A stretch of 64,000 nt of DNA from Ensifer sp. BR816. Lineage in GTDB: Bacteria; Pseudomonadota; Alphaproteobacteria; Rhizobiales; Rhizobiaceae. The notes beneath the pieces are model-generated. The model made no database searches. It was given only the letters and a program-made list of their open reading frames with translations, and had not been told where the DNA came from. This document shows positions 33,225 through 42,811 of this stretch, piece after piece. Every line of letters starts with the position of its first letter. The stretch's first letter is position 1. Location: the NCBI RefSeq assembly GCF_000378985.1, contig NZ_KB905370.1, positions 6,059,520 to 6,123,519 on the forward strand, read 5' to 3'. The position numbers were made by a program, and so were the translations under genes.

Positions 33225-33330
33225 ATGCATGTCGCCCGAAAGTGTGCAGCGTTTTCGGGACAACGACATGCATTCGAACAAGGATCCAAAGCGGTTGCAC
33301 GGCTCTGTTTAAATGCGACGCGCATTAGTG
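33225..33330. repeat. RIME-like intergenic palindromic element, copy A2
   Basis: ATGCATGTCG (33225-33234) and CGACATGCAT (33264-33273) are perfect outer arms; CCCGAAA and TTTCGGG are inner arms around TGTGCAGCG. The sequence continues with a degenerate form of the second hairpin seen in copy A1 at 7216. It lies inside the TRAP operon, between the binding-protein gene and the small permease gene. Confidence 0.75.
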
Positions 33331-33349
33331 GCGCGTGAAAGTGAGGACG

Positions 33350-34492
33350 TCAGAGCGACTTCGCGACACCCTCTTTTCCGAAATAATGGTCGAATGCCAG
33401 CCGCCGGCCGACGACGGTGTCCTGTTCCCATCGCGTCGCACGCTCGGCAAAGGCGATCTGGGACTGGATGACCTCCTTGAACAGAGGGTTTTCCGCCGAC
33501 TTCTTCTTCACCACCTCGTCATAGACTTCGAGCTGTCTTTTCAAGATCGCCTCCGGTGTCTTGTAGAACTTGACCTGATCGGAGGTTTGCATCGTCACAT
33601 AGTCGCGCGAATAGCGGTCGATCGCCTTCCAGTGCATGTCCTGTGAGGCGGCTTCCGCCGCATTGGCGATGATCGCCTTCATCTGTTCCGGCAACTGGTC
33701 GTATCGTGCCTTGTTGAACAGAACTTCGAACTGCTCGGCGTTCTGATGATAGCTCTGCAGCATGCAAATCTTCGATACGTCCGGGAACCCGAGCACGCGG
33801 TCGGACGAGGCATTGTTGAACTCCGCCGCATCGAGCAGGCCGCGATCGAGCGCAGCGACGATCTCGCCGCCCGGCAAGGCGTTGACGGCCGCGCCGAGCC
33901 CGGTGAAGACGTCGATCGAAATGCCGACCGTACGGAATTTGAGGCCCTGGATATCTTCGGCCTTGGCGACCGGGTTCTTGAACCAGCCGAGCGGCTGCGT
34001 CGGCATCGGACCGTAGAGGAACGACACGACATTGGCGCCGATCGATTCATAGAGCTTGACAAGGAGTTCCTTGCCGCCGCCGTATTTGTGCCAGGCGAGC
34101 AGCATGTTGGCGTCCATGGCAAAGCCCGGCCCGGAGCCCCAAAGCGCGAGCGCCGATTGCTTGCCGTAGTGATAGGCGACGACGCCATGGCCGCCGTCGA
34201 GCGTCCCCTGGGATACCGCATCGAGCAGGCCGAAGGCCGGTACGACTGCACCCGCCGGCAGAACCTCGATCTTGAGGTCGCCTCCGGTCATGTCGTTGAC
34301 CTTCTTGGCGAAATCGTTCGCGAACTCGTGAAAGATATCCTTCGACGGCCAGGTGCTTTGCCAGCGCATGTTGGTTGGCCCCTGCGCCTTGACAACGCTC
34401 GGCGCCGCGACTGCCGCTGCGCCTGCCATGGCAGCGCCGCTCAGGAATTGGCGACGCGACGTTTTCCCCCGGGTCCGGGTTTGTTGCTTCAT
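33350..34492 (-). CDS. TRAP transporter solute-binding protein (DctP/TakP type), Tat-exported
   Basis: This 380-residue periplasmic binding protein carries a twin-arginine signal (SRRQFLSGAA, followed by a hydrophobic Ala-rich stretch and cleavage near VKAQ). Mature-domain segments typical of the TakP/FcbT1 group include MRWQSTWPSKDIFHEFANDF, GLKFRTVG and LDRGLLDAAEFNN; the conserved arginine in FRTVG usually binds the substrate carboxylate. A 2-oxo acid or aromatic acid substrate is likely but unproven. GGAGGAGAAG precedes ATG 34492. It is the first gene of the operon; about 180 bases, including repeat A2, separate it from the small permease. Confidence 0.93.
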   Translation of the reverse strand: MKQQTRTRGKTSRRQFLSGAAMAGAAAVAAPSVVKAQGPTNMRWQSTWPSKDIFHEFANDFAKKVNDMTGGDLKIEVLPAGAVVPAFGLLDAVSQGTLDGGHGVVAYHYGKQSALALWGSGPGFAMDANMLLAWHKYGGGKELLVKLYESIGANVVSFLYGPMPTQPLGWFKNPVAKAEDIQGLKFRTVGISIDVFTGLGAAVNALPGGEIVAALDRGLLDAAEFNNASSDRVLGFPDVSKICMLQSYHQNAEQFEVLFNKARYDQLPEQMKAIIANAAEAASQDMHWKAIDRYSRDYVTMQTSDQVKFYKTPEAILKRQLEVYDEVVKKKSAENPLFKEVIQSQIAFAERATRWEQDTVVGRRLAFDHYFGKEGVAKSL

Positions 34493-34752
34493 CTTCTCCT
34501 CCCAGAGCCTGCGCACGTGAACCAGCCGGAACATATTTCCGCAGGCGATTCAAAGTTCTAAGAGGTCGCGCGCCCAGCGAGAGGCGTCGCGCCCCAGTCA
34601 TTTTCGAGCTGCTACGAGAATACTCCCGAATGCGTTCCACGCAAAGATTGCAGGAACAGGACGGGAACGCGGCTGTTTGGTGATTGACAAGGAATATTGC
34701 CATGCGGCCGCGCGTCATACACCGAGACGGCACATGCGCTCGGAGAACTCCA

Positions 34753-36108
34753 ATGAAGACCGGCTTTCCGCATATCTCACTCATCGTCATCCTCACGGGC
34801 GGGCTTCTCGCGGGCTGCGCCGGCGTTTCCGCGCAACGAACGGGAGCGATTGCCGGGGGCGGCGGTTACGGCCCGAATCCCACACTGCCGAAACCGAGAC
34901 CGACGCTGATCCCGACGATCAAGATTGCCGAGGCAGTAGGCTGGCGGGGAGGTACGCTGCCGAAAGCGGCAAAAGGGCTGAAGGTGAATGCCTTCGCGAC
35001 GGGCCTGGACCACCCGCGCTGGCTGCATGTCTTGCCGAATGGAGACGTGTTGGTCGCCGAAAGCAATGCGCCGGAGAAGAAGGATAGCGGCTTCAGCCTG
35101 CGCAAGCTGGTCATGGGCGCGGCGATGAAGCGCGCCGGCGCGGCGACGAAAAGCGCCAACCGCATCACGCTGCTGCGCGACACGAATGGTGACGGCGTTG
35201 CCGATCTGCGCCGGACATTTCTCCAAGGGCTCAATTCGCCCTTCGGCATGACCCTGTCGAACGGCCGGCTATACGTCGCCAACACCGACGCGCTGGTCGC
35301 ATTCCCTTACACGAGCGGCCGGACCCGGATTACCGCAAGACCGGAAAAGATCGTCGATCTGCCCGCAGGAGCCCTGAACCATCATTGGACGAAAGACGTC
35401 ATAGCCAGCGCCGATGGCCGCAAGCTTTACGTCACTGTCGGTTCCAACAGCAATGTCGGGGAGAACGGCATGGCGGCAGAGAAGAGCCGCGCCGCCGTGC
35501 TGGAGGTCGATCGGGCGAGCCGCCGCAGCCGGGTCTTTGCTTCGGGCCTGCGCAACCCGAATGGTCTTTCCTGGAACCCTCAGAGTGGCGAACTCTGGGT
35601 CGCGGTCAACGAACGCGACGAGATTGGCGACGATCTCGTGCCGGACTATATGACCTCCGTCCGCGACGGTGGCTTCTACGGCTGGCCCTACAGCTATTAC
35701 GGCCGGAATGTCGATGCGCGCGTGAAGCCGCAACGTCCGGACCTCGTCGCCAAGGCAATCAAACCAGATTATGCCCTTGGCTCGCATACGGCATCGCTTG
35801 GACTGACATTCTCCAAGGGGGCCTCGTTGGGCCCAAGCTACCGAAACGGCGCATTCGTGGGCCAGCACGGTTCCTGGAACCGAAGCGTCCATAGCGGTTA
35901 CAAAGTCATCTACGTGCCTTTCCGCAACGGCGAGCCCGATGGTCCGCCGAGGGACGTCCTCACCGGCTTTATCGGCGGCGACGGCAAGGCAATGGGCCGG
36001 CCGGTCGGCGTTGTCATCGACAAGACCGGCTCGCTGCTCGTTGCCGACGATGTCGGCAACGTCGTCTGGCGCGTCAGTCGGGGCTCGGCGGAAGTGGCCC
36101 GCAATTGA
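34753..36108 (+). CDS. Sorbosone-dehydrogenase-like (PQQ/glucose dehydrogenase beta-propeller) lipoprotein
   Basis: This 451-residue protein has a lipoprotein signal with lipobox LLAGC (Cys22). A six-bladed beta-propeller of the GDH/sorbosone dehydrogenase family follows: [76 protein letters not shown] and GQHGSWNRS. The last part ([19 protein letters not shown]) closes the propeller. Homologues oxidise sugars with PQQ, but many rhizobial copies are uncharacterised. GGAGAACTCC lies before the chosen ATG; an upstream start at 34684 would hide the lipoprotein signal. Confidence 0.88.
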   Translation: MKTGFPHISLIVILTGGLLAGCAGVSAQRTGAIAGGGGYGPNPTLPKPRPTLIPTIKIAEAVGWRGGTLPKAAKGLKVNAFATGLDHPRWLHVLPNGDVLVAESNAPEKKDSGFSLRKLVMGAAMKRAGAATKSANRITLLRDTNGDGVADLRRTFLQGLNSPFGMTLSNGRLYVANTDALVAFPYTSGRTRITARPEKIVDLPAGALNHHWTKDVIASADGRKLYVTVGSNSNVGENGMAAEKSRAAVLEVDRASRRSRVFASGLRNPNGLSWNPQSGELWVAVNERDEIGDDLVPDYMTSVRDGGFYGWPYSYYGRNVDARVKPQRPDLVAKAIKPDYALGSHTASLGLTFSKGASLGPSYRNGAFVGQHGSWNRSVHSGYKVIYVPFRNGEPDGPPRDVLTGFIGGDGKAMGRPVGVVIDKTGSLLVADDVGNVVWRVSRGSAEVARN

Positions 36109-36244
36109 TAGCGCTCGATGGCAAACGCCTCGGCAAGATGGACTCCCCTCTTTCTCATTGTTACTCTTTGCGGGTGGGCTGAGGGAAAGTCGCCTGGGGG
36201 TGGCTTTCCATGGCCAGCCTGCGCCTCATTTCTAGCGCATCGGC

Positions 36245-36268
36245 CCGAAAATCGGGTCCGATTTTCGG
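36245..36268. repeat. Intergenic palindrome, family B copy 1
   Basis: CCGAAAATCGG and CCGATTTTCGG, separated by GT, give perfect 11-base arms. The following sequence (GCGTCGATTCAAAGTGTTGCAGCGTC) resembles that after the palindrome at 50412, so the two belong to one family. Confidence 0.7.
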
Positions 36269-36360
36269 AAAGCACGGTGCGTCGATTCAAAGTGTTGCAG
36301 CGTCGCGCCCGTGACTTGGATTGAATCACTCGGCGTGATTCAAGACGAGGAGATCGCCTC

Positions 36361-38133
36361 ATGAGGCGGCTGGCAGCGATCCTGGATGCAGACGTCGTCG
36401 GCTACAGCCGCATGATGGGGGTTGACGAGGCCGGAACCTTCCAGGCGCTGAAGACCTGTCACAGCACGCTGATCCTTCCGGAAATCACCGCACATAACGG
36501 TCGGATCGTAAAACAGACGGGAGACGGATTGCTGGTGGAGTTCGCGAGCGTGGTCGACGCCGTCGCCTGCGCGATGGCGATCCAGGAGATGATGCTGCAG
36601 CACAAGGGAGAGATCGACGGCCGGCGCTTGGAGCTGCGCATCGGCATCCATCTTGGCGATGTCATTGTCGAGGACGACGACATTCACGGCGATGGCGTCA
36701 CCGTCGCAACGCGCCTCCAGGAAATTGCTCCGCCCGGGGGCATCTGCGTTTCGCGGCAGGTTCATGATCAGGTCGCCTCGAAGCTTGACTTCCCCGCCGT
36801 CGATTGCGGCAAGCGGAAGCTCAGCGACGCGCATGGTCCCGTTCGCATCTGGCGGTGGCAACCAGGCGGAGCGCCCGAACCGTCCCCCGCCGCCCCACCG
36901 TCGGATGAACAGCCGATACCGGGGCGTCAGCGCCCCTCGATTGCCGTCCTGCCGTTCATCAATCTCTCCAGCGTCGGCGAGCAGGAGCATTTTTCCGACG
37001 GCTTCACGGAAGAGCTCATCGCGACGCTCGCCCGCTGCCGCTGGCTCAGGGTCGTCGCCCGCAATTCGTCATTCACCTACAAGGGCAAGTCCGTCGACGT
37101 CAGGAAGGTGGCCGAGGATCTTGGCGTCAGATACGTCATCGAGGGCAGTGTTCGCCGGTCCGGAAGCCGCCTTCGCATTACCGCCCAATTGCTGAGCGGC
37201 GAAAGCGGCATGTTGCTCTGGGCGGAGCGCTATGACCGGACGCTCGACGATATTTTCGTGCTCCAGGACGAGATCGCCGGCCAGATCACCGGCACCGTCG
37301 AGCCGGAGCTCGGAATGATCGAGTTCGCTGCCCTGCGCGGGCATACCGCTGCCGACATGGATGCCTGGAACATCTATCTGAAGGGCCTTTGGCACCTCTA
37401 TAAGTTCAACCTCGACGACCTGAAGATCGCCAAGGGGCATTTCGAGCGGGCTGTCGCGCTCGAGCCCACCTTCGCCCAAGCGCATGCGCGGCTGGCCTAT
37501 GTCCATATTCAACTCGGCTGGTACGGCCCGCTGCAGGAACGGGCGGAGCGGATCGGCGATGCCACGAGGCTCGCCGAGCGGGCGATCGCGCTCGACAGCC
37601 GTGAACCCGCTGCGCATCTGGCACTCGGCCGGGCGCTGGCGCTCGGCGGCCAGCCGGAACGCGGCATCGACCATCTGCGCAATGCGCTTCGGCTCGACGC
37701 AAGCTTCGCCCAGGGCCACTTCGCCCTCGGGCAGGTGCTTTGCTATGTCGACCGTCCGGAGGAAGGCATTGTCGCGATCAACGAAGCATTCCGGTTGAGC
37801 CCGCGCGATCCGCACCTCTGGACCTTCCACAACATGCTGGCAATCGCTCATTACCAGTCGGGTCGGCTTGCGGAATCGATTGCCGCCGCCCGCGCCTCGC
37901 TGCGCCAGGAAAACGTCACCTTCTGGCCGGCCATGGTGCTGGCAGCCGCGCTGGGCGCAGAGGGAGCGACGGCAGAAGCACGCGAAGCGGTCGCCGCCCT
38001 CCTCTGCCGGCGCCCGGACATGACATGCGAACAGGCGCGGGCCGAATTCTATTTCGGCAGCGTGCCGGCGATGTCGGAGGATTTCATCGACCGTTTTGTC
38101 GAAGACCTGCGGCGGGCGGGTGTGCCGGCTTAG
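36361..38133 (+). CDS. Adenylate/guanylate cyclase-domain protein with TolB-like and TPR modules
   Basis: This 590-residue cytosolic protein has three parts. Residues 1-165 are a class III nucleotide cyclase domain (RRLAAILDADVVGYSRMM; metal-binding Asp11 and Asp55 in TGDGLLVEF). Residues 193-310 are a TolB/FlgO-like module (SIAVLPFINLS, FSDGFTEELIATLARC, VRYVIEGSVRRSG). Residues 330-580 are TPR-like repeats. The usual transition-state asparagine of the NxAxR motif is replaced: GVTVATRL has Thr114, with Arg118 kept, so activity may be weak or absent. GAGGAG precedes the ATG. From residue 190 on it parallels the SARP regulator at 24121. Confidence 0.9.
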   Translation: MRRLAAILDADVVGYSRMMGVDEAGTFQALKTCHSTLILPEITAHNGRIVKQTGDGLLVEFASVVDAVACAMAIQEMMLQHKGEIDGRRLELRIGIHLGDVIVEDDDIHGDGVTVATRLQEIAPPGGICVSRQVHDQVASKLDFPAVDCGKRKLSDAHGPVRIWRWQPGGAPEPSPAAPPSDEQPIPGRQRPSIAVLPFINLSSVGEQEHFSDGFTEELIATLARCRWLRVVARNSSFTYKGKSVDVRKVAEDLGVRYVIEGSVRRSGSRLRITAQLLSGESGMLLWAERYDRTLDDIFVLQDEIAGQITGTVEPELGMIEFAALRGHTAADMDAWNIYLKGLWHLYKFNLDDLKIAKGHFERAVALEPTFAQAHARLAYVHIQLGWYGPLQERAERIGDATRLAERAIALDSREPAAHLALGRALALGGQPERGIDHLRNALRLDASFAQGHFALGQVLCYVDRPEEGIVAINEAFRLSPRDPHLWTFHNMLAIAHYQSGRLAESIAAARASLRQENVTFWPAMVLAAALGAEGATAEAREAVAALLCRRPDMTCEQARAEFYFGSVPAMSEDFIDRFVEDLRRAGVPA

Positions 38134-38176
38134 TTTCGCGCGGCGCACGGCCGTCATCCCGCTGCCGCGACCTTCT

Positions 38177-38242
38177 CCCCGCAAGCGGGGCGAATGAAAC
38201 CCGCCGCGCCCGCTGAAGTCCCCTCTCCCCGCATGCGGGGAG
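38177..38242. repeat. Pair of CCCCGC/GCGGGG palindromes between converging genes
   Basis: CCCCGCAAGCGGGG (38177-38190) and CTCCCCGCATGCGGGGAG (38225-38242) are perfect hairpins of a type common between rhizobial genes. They lie between the cyclase gene and ftsZ2, which converge, and can serve as bidirectional terminators. Confidence 0.65.
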
Positions 38243-38274
38243 GGTTAAACGCGAGGAGAGGGCAATCCGCTAAG

Positions 38275-39312
38275 CTACTGCAGCGTGCGCGCGGGCGATG
38301 CCGCCGCCTGCCCGTTCAACGCCTCGGGCGCTGCTGCCTCGGTGCCGCGGGCACTGTCGAGGCCGGTCGCAACGACCGAGACGCGGAAGGTGCCGTCGAG
38401 GCTGCGGTCGAAGATCGCGCCGACGACGATGTCGGCCTCGTCGTAGACTTCCTCGCGGATGCGCGTCGCCGCTTCGTCGACTTCGAAAAGCGTCATGTCC
38501 ATGCCGCCGGAGATCGACACCAGCACGCCCTTGGCGCCGCGCATCGAGACCTCGTCGAGCAGCGGGTTGGCGATCGCCGCCTCCGCCGCCATCATCGCCC
38601 TGCCCTCGCCGGCTGCCTCACCCGTGCCCATCATGGCGCGGCCCATGCCCTTCATCACCGTCTTCACGTCGGCGAAGTCGAGGTTCATCAGGCCTTCCTT
38701 GACGATGAGATCGGTAATGCAGCTGACCCCGGAATAGAGCACCCGGTCGGCGATCATGAAAGCATCGGCAAAGGTGGTCTTGGCATCGGCGATACGGAAC
38801 AGGTTCTGGTTGGGAATGACGATCACAGTATCGGCGCTTTCGCGCAGGCGCTCGATGCCCAGTTCCGCGGTCTGCATGCGCCGCTTGCCTTCGAAGCTGA
38901 AGGGCTTGGTGACGACCGCGACCGTCAGGATGCCGGCCCGCCGCGCGGCCTCGGCGATCACCGGCGCCGCTCCAGTGCCCGTGCCCCCGCCCATGCCGGC
39001 GGTGACGAAGCACATATGCGTGCCACCGAGGTGATCCATGATTTCGTCGATCGACTCCTGCGCCGCCGCATTGCCGATATCCGGCAGCGAGCCGGCGCCG
39101 AGACCTTCGGTTATGGCCGTGCCGAGCTGGATCCGCCGTGCCGCCTTCGACATGGAGAGCGCCTGCGCATCCGTATTGGCGGCGATGAAGTCCACGCCCT
39201 GCAGGTCTTCGGTGATCATGTTGTTGATCGCGTTGCCGCCGCCACCACCGACGCCGATGACAGTGATTTTCGGACGCATCTCGGTGATGATCGGCTTCTT
39301 GTACTCTGTCAT
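38275..39312 (-). CDS. ftsZ2: Second, short FtsZ (FtsZ2)
   Basis: This 345-residue tubulin-like GTPase has the signature GGGTGTGA (residues 108-115), the N-terminal nucleotide loop [10 protein letters not shown] and a T7-loop NLDFADV (210-216), so GTP binding and co-polymer contacts look intact. It ends about 30 residues after the core and lacks both the long linker and the C-terminal peptide that binds FtsA/ZipA. S. meliloti has such a short second FtsZ besides the essential one. AAGGAG precedes the ATG. No other division gene is near. Confidence 0.95.
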   Translation of the reverse strand: MTEYKKPIITEMRPKITVIGVGGGGGNAINNMITEDLQGVDFIAANTDAQALSMSKAARRIQLGTAITEGLGAGSLPDIGNAAAQESIDEIMDHLGGTHMCFVTAGMGGGTGTGAAPVIAEAARRAGILTVAVVTKPFSFEGKRRMQTAELGIERLRESADTVIVIPNQNLFRIADAKTTFADAFMIADRVLYSGVSCITDLIVKEGLMNLDFADVKTVMKGMGRAMMGTGEAAGEGRAMMAAEAAIANPLLDEVSMRGAKGVLVSISGGMDMTLFEVDEAATRIREEVYDEADIVVGAIFDRSLDGTFRVSVVATGLDSARGTEAAAPEALNGQAAASPARTLQ

Positions 39313-39727
39313 GGCTCTTCTCCTTGGGCAGTTCCACGGCCGTCGAAAGCTGCCCGTCCCCCGGGAAACGCGATCGAATGCGGTGCGGCGCGAATCAGCG
39401 CCTCCATTCTAGGAATTCAAAAAGGCCAGGGAGAAGGCAAGAGGGGCAAAATCAAGGCAAGTCCACAGCTAGTTGGGACGTGGGCGAGTTCCGGCGCGAT
39501 TTGATAGCAGAAGTTGCAGATTTCTCCGCCTCTCCCCAGTCGCTCCCGCCGCAGCATAGTCACTACCTCGCCGCCTTGTTGCCGACCGTCAGAGGAAGCG
39601 TGAGAGTTCGATGCTGGTTCCGACCTGAGGCAGTGCTTATACACAGACCCGGGTCGAGCCGCCCGCTGTTCAGGCGCCCCGGCTCGGCCGGCTTGATCTG
39701 GCCTCCCGTAGGTCCTGCTGCGCGTCC
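39313..39727. other. Intergenic between ftsZ2 and the ABC operon
   Basis: These 415 bases contain the ftsZ2 promoter region and the 3' end of the ABC operon. No supported gene and no strong palindrome were noticed. Confidence 0.5.
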
Positions 39728-40792
39728 TTAGAGCCGCCAGGCACCGCTGATGATGAACGGGGCCAGGGCGCCCTCGGACAGCGCCCCGCCGCTATAGGCC
39801 TTGAGCCGCTGCCCGTCGGGAAGCACAAGCTCCAGGGCGAAGCGCTCGCCTTCGAACACACAGGAGATGACCCGCATCGGAATGCCATCGGTGCCGCGGT
39901 GGACCTGCTCCGGCCGCACCAGCACCTCGGCAAGCGGCCCGCCCCCGGCAGCGCGCGCCGCACCATCCCGCGACCCAAGCGCCGCGCGCAATACCGGCCA
40001 GCCGACCTGCCTGTCGCCATCTTCCGCCAGCGGCAGCCGCAGGATGCTGCCGCGGCCGATCAGCCCGCCGACCACCCGGCCCTCGGGCCGTGCATAGATT
40101 TCCGCCGGTGCCGCCACCTGAAGGAGCCGGCCTTCCGACATCACCGCGACGTCGGTCGCGAGCGCCATCGCCTCCGCCTGGTCGTGGGTGACATAGACCA
40201 TGGTGGCGCCGGAGCGCTCGTGGAAGGTCCTGAAGGTCTCCTCCATCGCGTTCCTCAGATGCTGGTCGAGATTGGCGAGCGGCTCGTCGAGCAGCACGAC
40301 ATCCGGCTGGGTGACGAGGCAGCGGGCGAGCGCCACCCGCTGGCGCTGGCCGCCGGAAAGTGCTGCCGGTCGCCGCTCGGCAAGCTCGGTGAGCTTCACC
40401 AGCGACAGCGCCTCGCCGACCCGCTTCTGCCAATGGGCCCCGGAGATACCGCGCACCTTCAAGGGATAGCCGACATTCTGCGCGACCGTCATATGCGGCC
40501 AGAGCGCATAGGACTGGAACACCATCGCCATATTGCGCTTTTCCGGCGGCAGCGCGCCCGCGGCGTCCGAAAGCCGCCGCTCGCCATAGGAGATCGAGCC
40601 GTCGCTCGGCTGCTCGAAACCAGCGATCATCCGCAGCACCGTCGTCTTGCCGCAGCCCGACGGACCGAGGAGCGCCAGGAACGCCTGCCGGCGCAGCGTC
40701 AGCGAGACATCGGCGACCGCCGGCCTATCAATCCCAGGAGACTTGCCGCTGCCGAAATCCTTGCTGAGGTGGTTGAGGATCAGTTGCGCCAC
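39728..40792 (-). CDS. ABC transporter ATP-binding protein (iron/sulfate/thiamine-type importer)
   Basis: This 354-residue ATPase has Walker A GPSGCGKTT (residues 43-51), Q-loop MVFQSYALWPH, signature LSGGQRQR (145-152), Walker B VVLLDE (165-170), the H-loop VTHDQAEA and a C-terminal TOBE-like regulatory domain from about residue 240. It powers the permease encoded just upstream. The GTG start at 40792 lies inside the 3' end of the permease gene (13-base overlap), showing translational coupling. The frame stays open far upstream in the permease gene, which is not coding. Confidence 0.93.
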   Translation of the reverse strand: MAQLILNHLSKDFGSGKSPGIDRPAVADVSLTLRRQAFLALLGPSGCGKTTVLRMIAGFEQPSDGSISYGERRLSDAAGALPPEKRNMAMVFQSYALWPHMTVAQNVGYPLKVRGISGAHWQKRVGEALSLVKLTELAERRPAALSGGQRQRVALARCLVTQPDVVLLDEPLANLDQHLRNAMEETFRTFHERSGATMVYVTHDQAEAMALATDVAVMSEGRLLQVAAPAEIYARPEGRVVGGLIGRGSILRLPLAEDGDRQVGWPVLRAALGSRDGAARAAGGGPLAEVLVRPEQVHRGTDGIPMRVISCVFEGERFALELVLPDGQRLKAYSGGALSEGALAPFIISGAWRL

Positions 40793-42804
40793 GGCAGCAC
40801 GCCCTCCGGCAGGTATTTTGCGAAAAATTCGAGCGCCGCCATCAGCGCGATCACCAGCAGCACGACGAGCACCGAGAGCGCCGAGGCGAGGTCGGAGGAG
40901 CCGCTGTCGTCGAGATTGAAGATCGCCACACCCAGCGTCTGCGTCCCCGCCGACCAGAGCAGCGCCGAAACGGTCAGCTCGTTCGCCGCGATCAGGAAGA
41001 CGAGGATGACGGAGGCGCCGGCGGCCGGCGCGATCAGCGGCAGCAGCACGTCGCGCATGCGGCGGAAGAAGCCTGCGCCGGCAAGCCGTGCCGCCTCCTC
41101 GAGCGCCGGGTCCATCTGCGCAAACGCGCTCATGACCGGCTTCAGGCTGACGGCGAGGAAGGAGGAGAAATAGGCGGCGAGGATGATCCAGATCGTACCG
41201 TAGAGCGAGACGCCGACCACCGGCAGCGGTGCCGCGAAGGTGAGGATGAAGGCGACGGCAAGCACGATGCCGGGCAGCGCGTAAGGGATCTCGATCAGGA
41301 TGGCGACGAGATTGGCAAGCGCCCCCTTCCGCCGTGTCATGAGATAGGCGGCCGGGACGGTGACGGCGAGCAGCCCGAGGGCGGAGGCGGAGGCGAGGAA
41401 CAGCGAATTTTTGAGCGCCGTCAGCGTGATCGACTGGCGGAAGAGGATTTCCGCATAGGCGTCGAGCGACACAGTCTTGAAATTGAGCGGCACGCCATAG
41501 GCCGGCACCAGCGAGCTTGCGACGAGCGCCAGCAGCGGCGCGACCAGCACCAGCGCCAGCAGGCTGAGGAGCAGCGCCTCGACAGCGATGCGCCACCGCC
41601 CAAGCGAAAAGGCGGCGCGGGCGCCGGAATGGCCGATCAGGCGATAGTCGCGGCCGGCGAGCGCCCGCTGCTGTACGAGAAGCCCGGCGGCAGAGATCGC
41701 CGCGATCAGCGCCGAGATCAGCGCGATCTCGCCGAAGGTGGCGGCGCCAAAACTCGCCAAGCGGCTGAAGATCAGCGTCGGCAAGGTCTCGATCCCGGCA
41801 GGAATGCCAAGAATCGCCGGAATGCCGAAATTGCCGATGCCGGAGACGAAGGCGATCGCGCCGCCGGCGATCAGCCCCGGAGCGCTGAGCGGCAGCACGA
41901 TGTCGCCAAACACCCGGAACGGCCCGGCGCCCGAAAGCCGGGCCGCCTCGATGCCGTCGCGCGGGCTTGCGGCAAGCCCGGCCTTCAGCGCCAGGAAGAC
42001 GAGCGGCGCATGCTGCACGCCGAGGAGAAGCGCGATGCCGGAAAGCGAATAGAGCGGCTGCGGGCTGCCGAGCGGCGGCGCCAGCCCGAGCGTCTTCAAA
42101 AGCGGGCTTGCCGGCCCCGACATCTCCACCCAGGCGAGCGCCGTCACCTGCGGCGGGATCATCATCGGCAGCATGAAGGCGAAGCTCAAGACAAGCTTGC
42201 CGCGAATGTCGGTGAGTGCCAGCGCGAAGGCAAAGAGCGAGCCTAGGAGGAGCGAGACGGCCATGCCGCCTGTGGCGGTGAGAAGCGTATTGCGGAGCGC
42301 CGCAGAGGTCGCCGGCTCGAAGATCAGCCGCGCCGCCTCGCCATCGACAAGCCCGCTCACCCCCGCTCCGGCGAGGCGAGCGAGCGGCAGAACGGAAAGC
42401 AAGAGCACCGCAGAAAGCACGAAAGGCAGCAGCCAGGCCGGCTCGCCGGACGGCGCCCGCGGCTTTTGCGGGCGGAAGCCGAACCGCCGCCCTTCCCGGC
42501 CGCCGCGCGGCGGCCTCGCCTTGAGGAAGCCGTCTTCCGTAACGTGAGGCGTCGCTGGCAGCTTGACGCCGCTCAAAGTCCGCATCAGCACGCCCGGCAG
42601 TTTTCCGGACGTCGTCTGGGGAGACTGGCTTTCCGCCGCCTCCCCTCCGCCGAAGAGAACCCGCAACCGGCCGAAGGGCCGCGCCTTCGACAGAAGACGC
42701 GGCGGAGACTCTCGCGTTTTGGACCCGGAGCCTCTTTCCGCATCCGGCGCTTCCGCAGGGGCGGGCGCGCCACGGCTGCGGGCGGTCTCGTCCGCTCGCG
42801 TCAT
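40780..42804 (-). CDS. Fused ABC permease (FbpB-like, two transmembrane domains)
   Basis: This 674-residue protein holds two binding-protein-dependent permease domains in one chain, each with an EAA loop (GIEAARLSGAGPFRVFGDIVLP and EEAARLAGAGFFRRMRDVLLP). This is the arrangement of ferric-iron FbpB/AfuB permeases. Odd feature: the first membrane helix starts only at about residue 123, after a long charged, Arg/Gly/Pro-rich, low-complexity extension that FbpB proteins usually lack; the real start may be further downstream (for example ATG 42585). ATG 42804 follows 7 bases after the binding-protein stop. Confidence 0.88.
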   Translation of the reverse strand: MTRADETARSRGAPAPAEAPDAERGSGSKTRESPPRLLSKARPFGRLRVLFGGGEAAESQSPQTTSGKLPGVLMRTLSGVKLPATPHVTEDGFLKARPPRGGREGRRFGFRPQKPRAPSGEPAWLLPFVLSAVLLLSVLPLARLAGAGVSGLVDGEAARLIFEPATSAALRNTLLTATGGMAVSLLLGSLFAFALALTDIRGKLVLSFAFMLPMMIPPQVTALAWVEMSGPASPLLKTLGLAPPLGSPQPLYSLSGIALLLGVQHAPLVFLALKAGLAASPRDGIEAARLSGAGPFRVFGDIVLPLSAPGLIAGGAIAFVSGIGNFGIPAILGIPAGIETLPTLIFSRLASFGAATFGEIALISALIAAISAAGLLVQQRALAGRDYRLIGHSGARAAFSLGRWRIAVEALLLSLLALVLVAPLLALVASSLVPAYGVPLNFKTVSLDAYAEILFRQSITLTALKNSLFLASASALGLLAVTVPAAYLMTRRKGALANLVAILIEIPYALPGIVLAVAFILTFAAPLPVVGVSLYGTIWIILAAYFSSFLAVSLKPVMSAFAQMDPALEEAARLAGAGFFRRMRDVLLPLIAPAAGASVILVFLIAANELTVSALLWSAGTQTLGVAIFNLDDSGSSDLASALSVLVVLLVIALMAALEFFAKYLPEGVLPWRN

Positions 42805-42811
42805 CGGGCGA

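Noticed and set aside
39728-41596. 622-codon frame that extends the ABC ATPase upstream
   Set aside because: The upstream half is out of frame with the permease gene; the ATPase starts at GTG 40792, which overlaps the permease stop.
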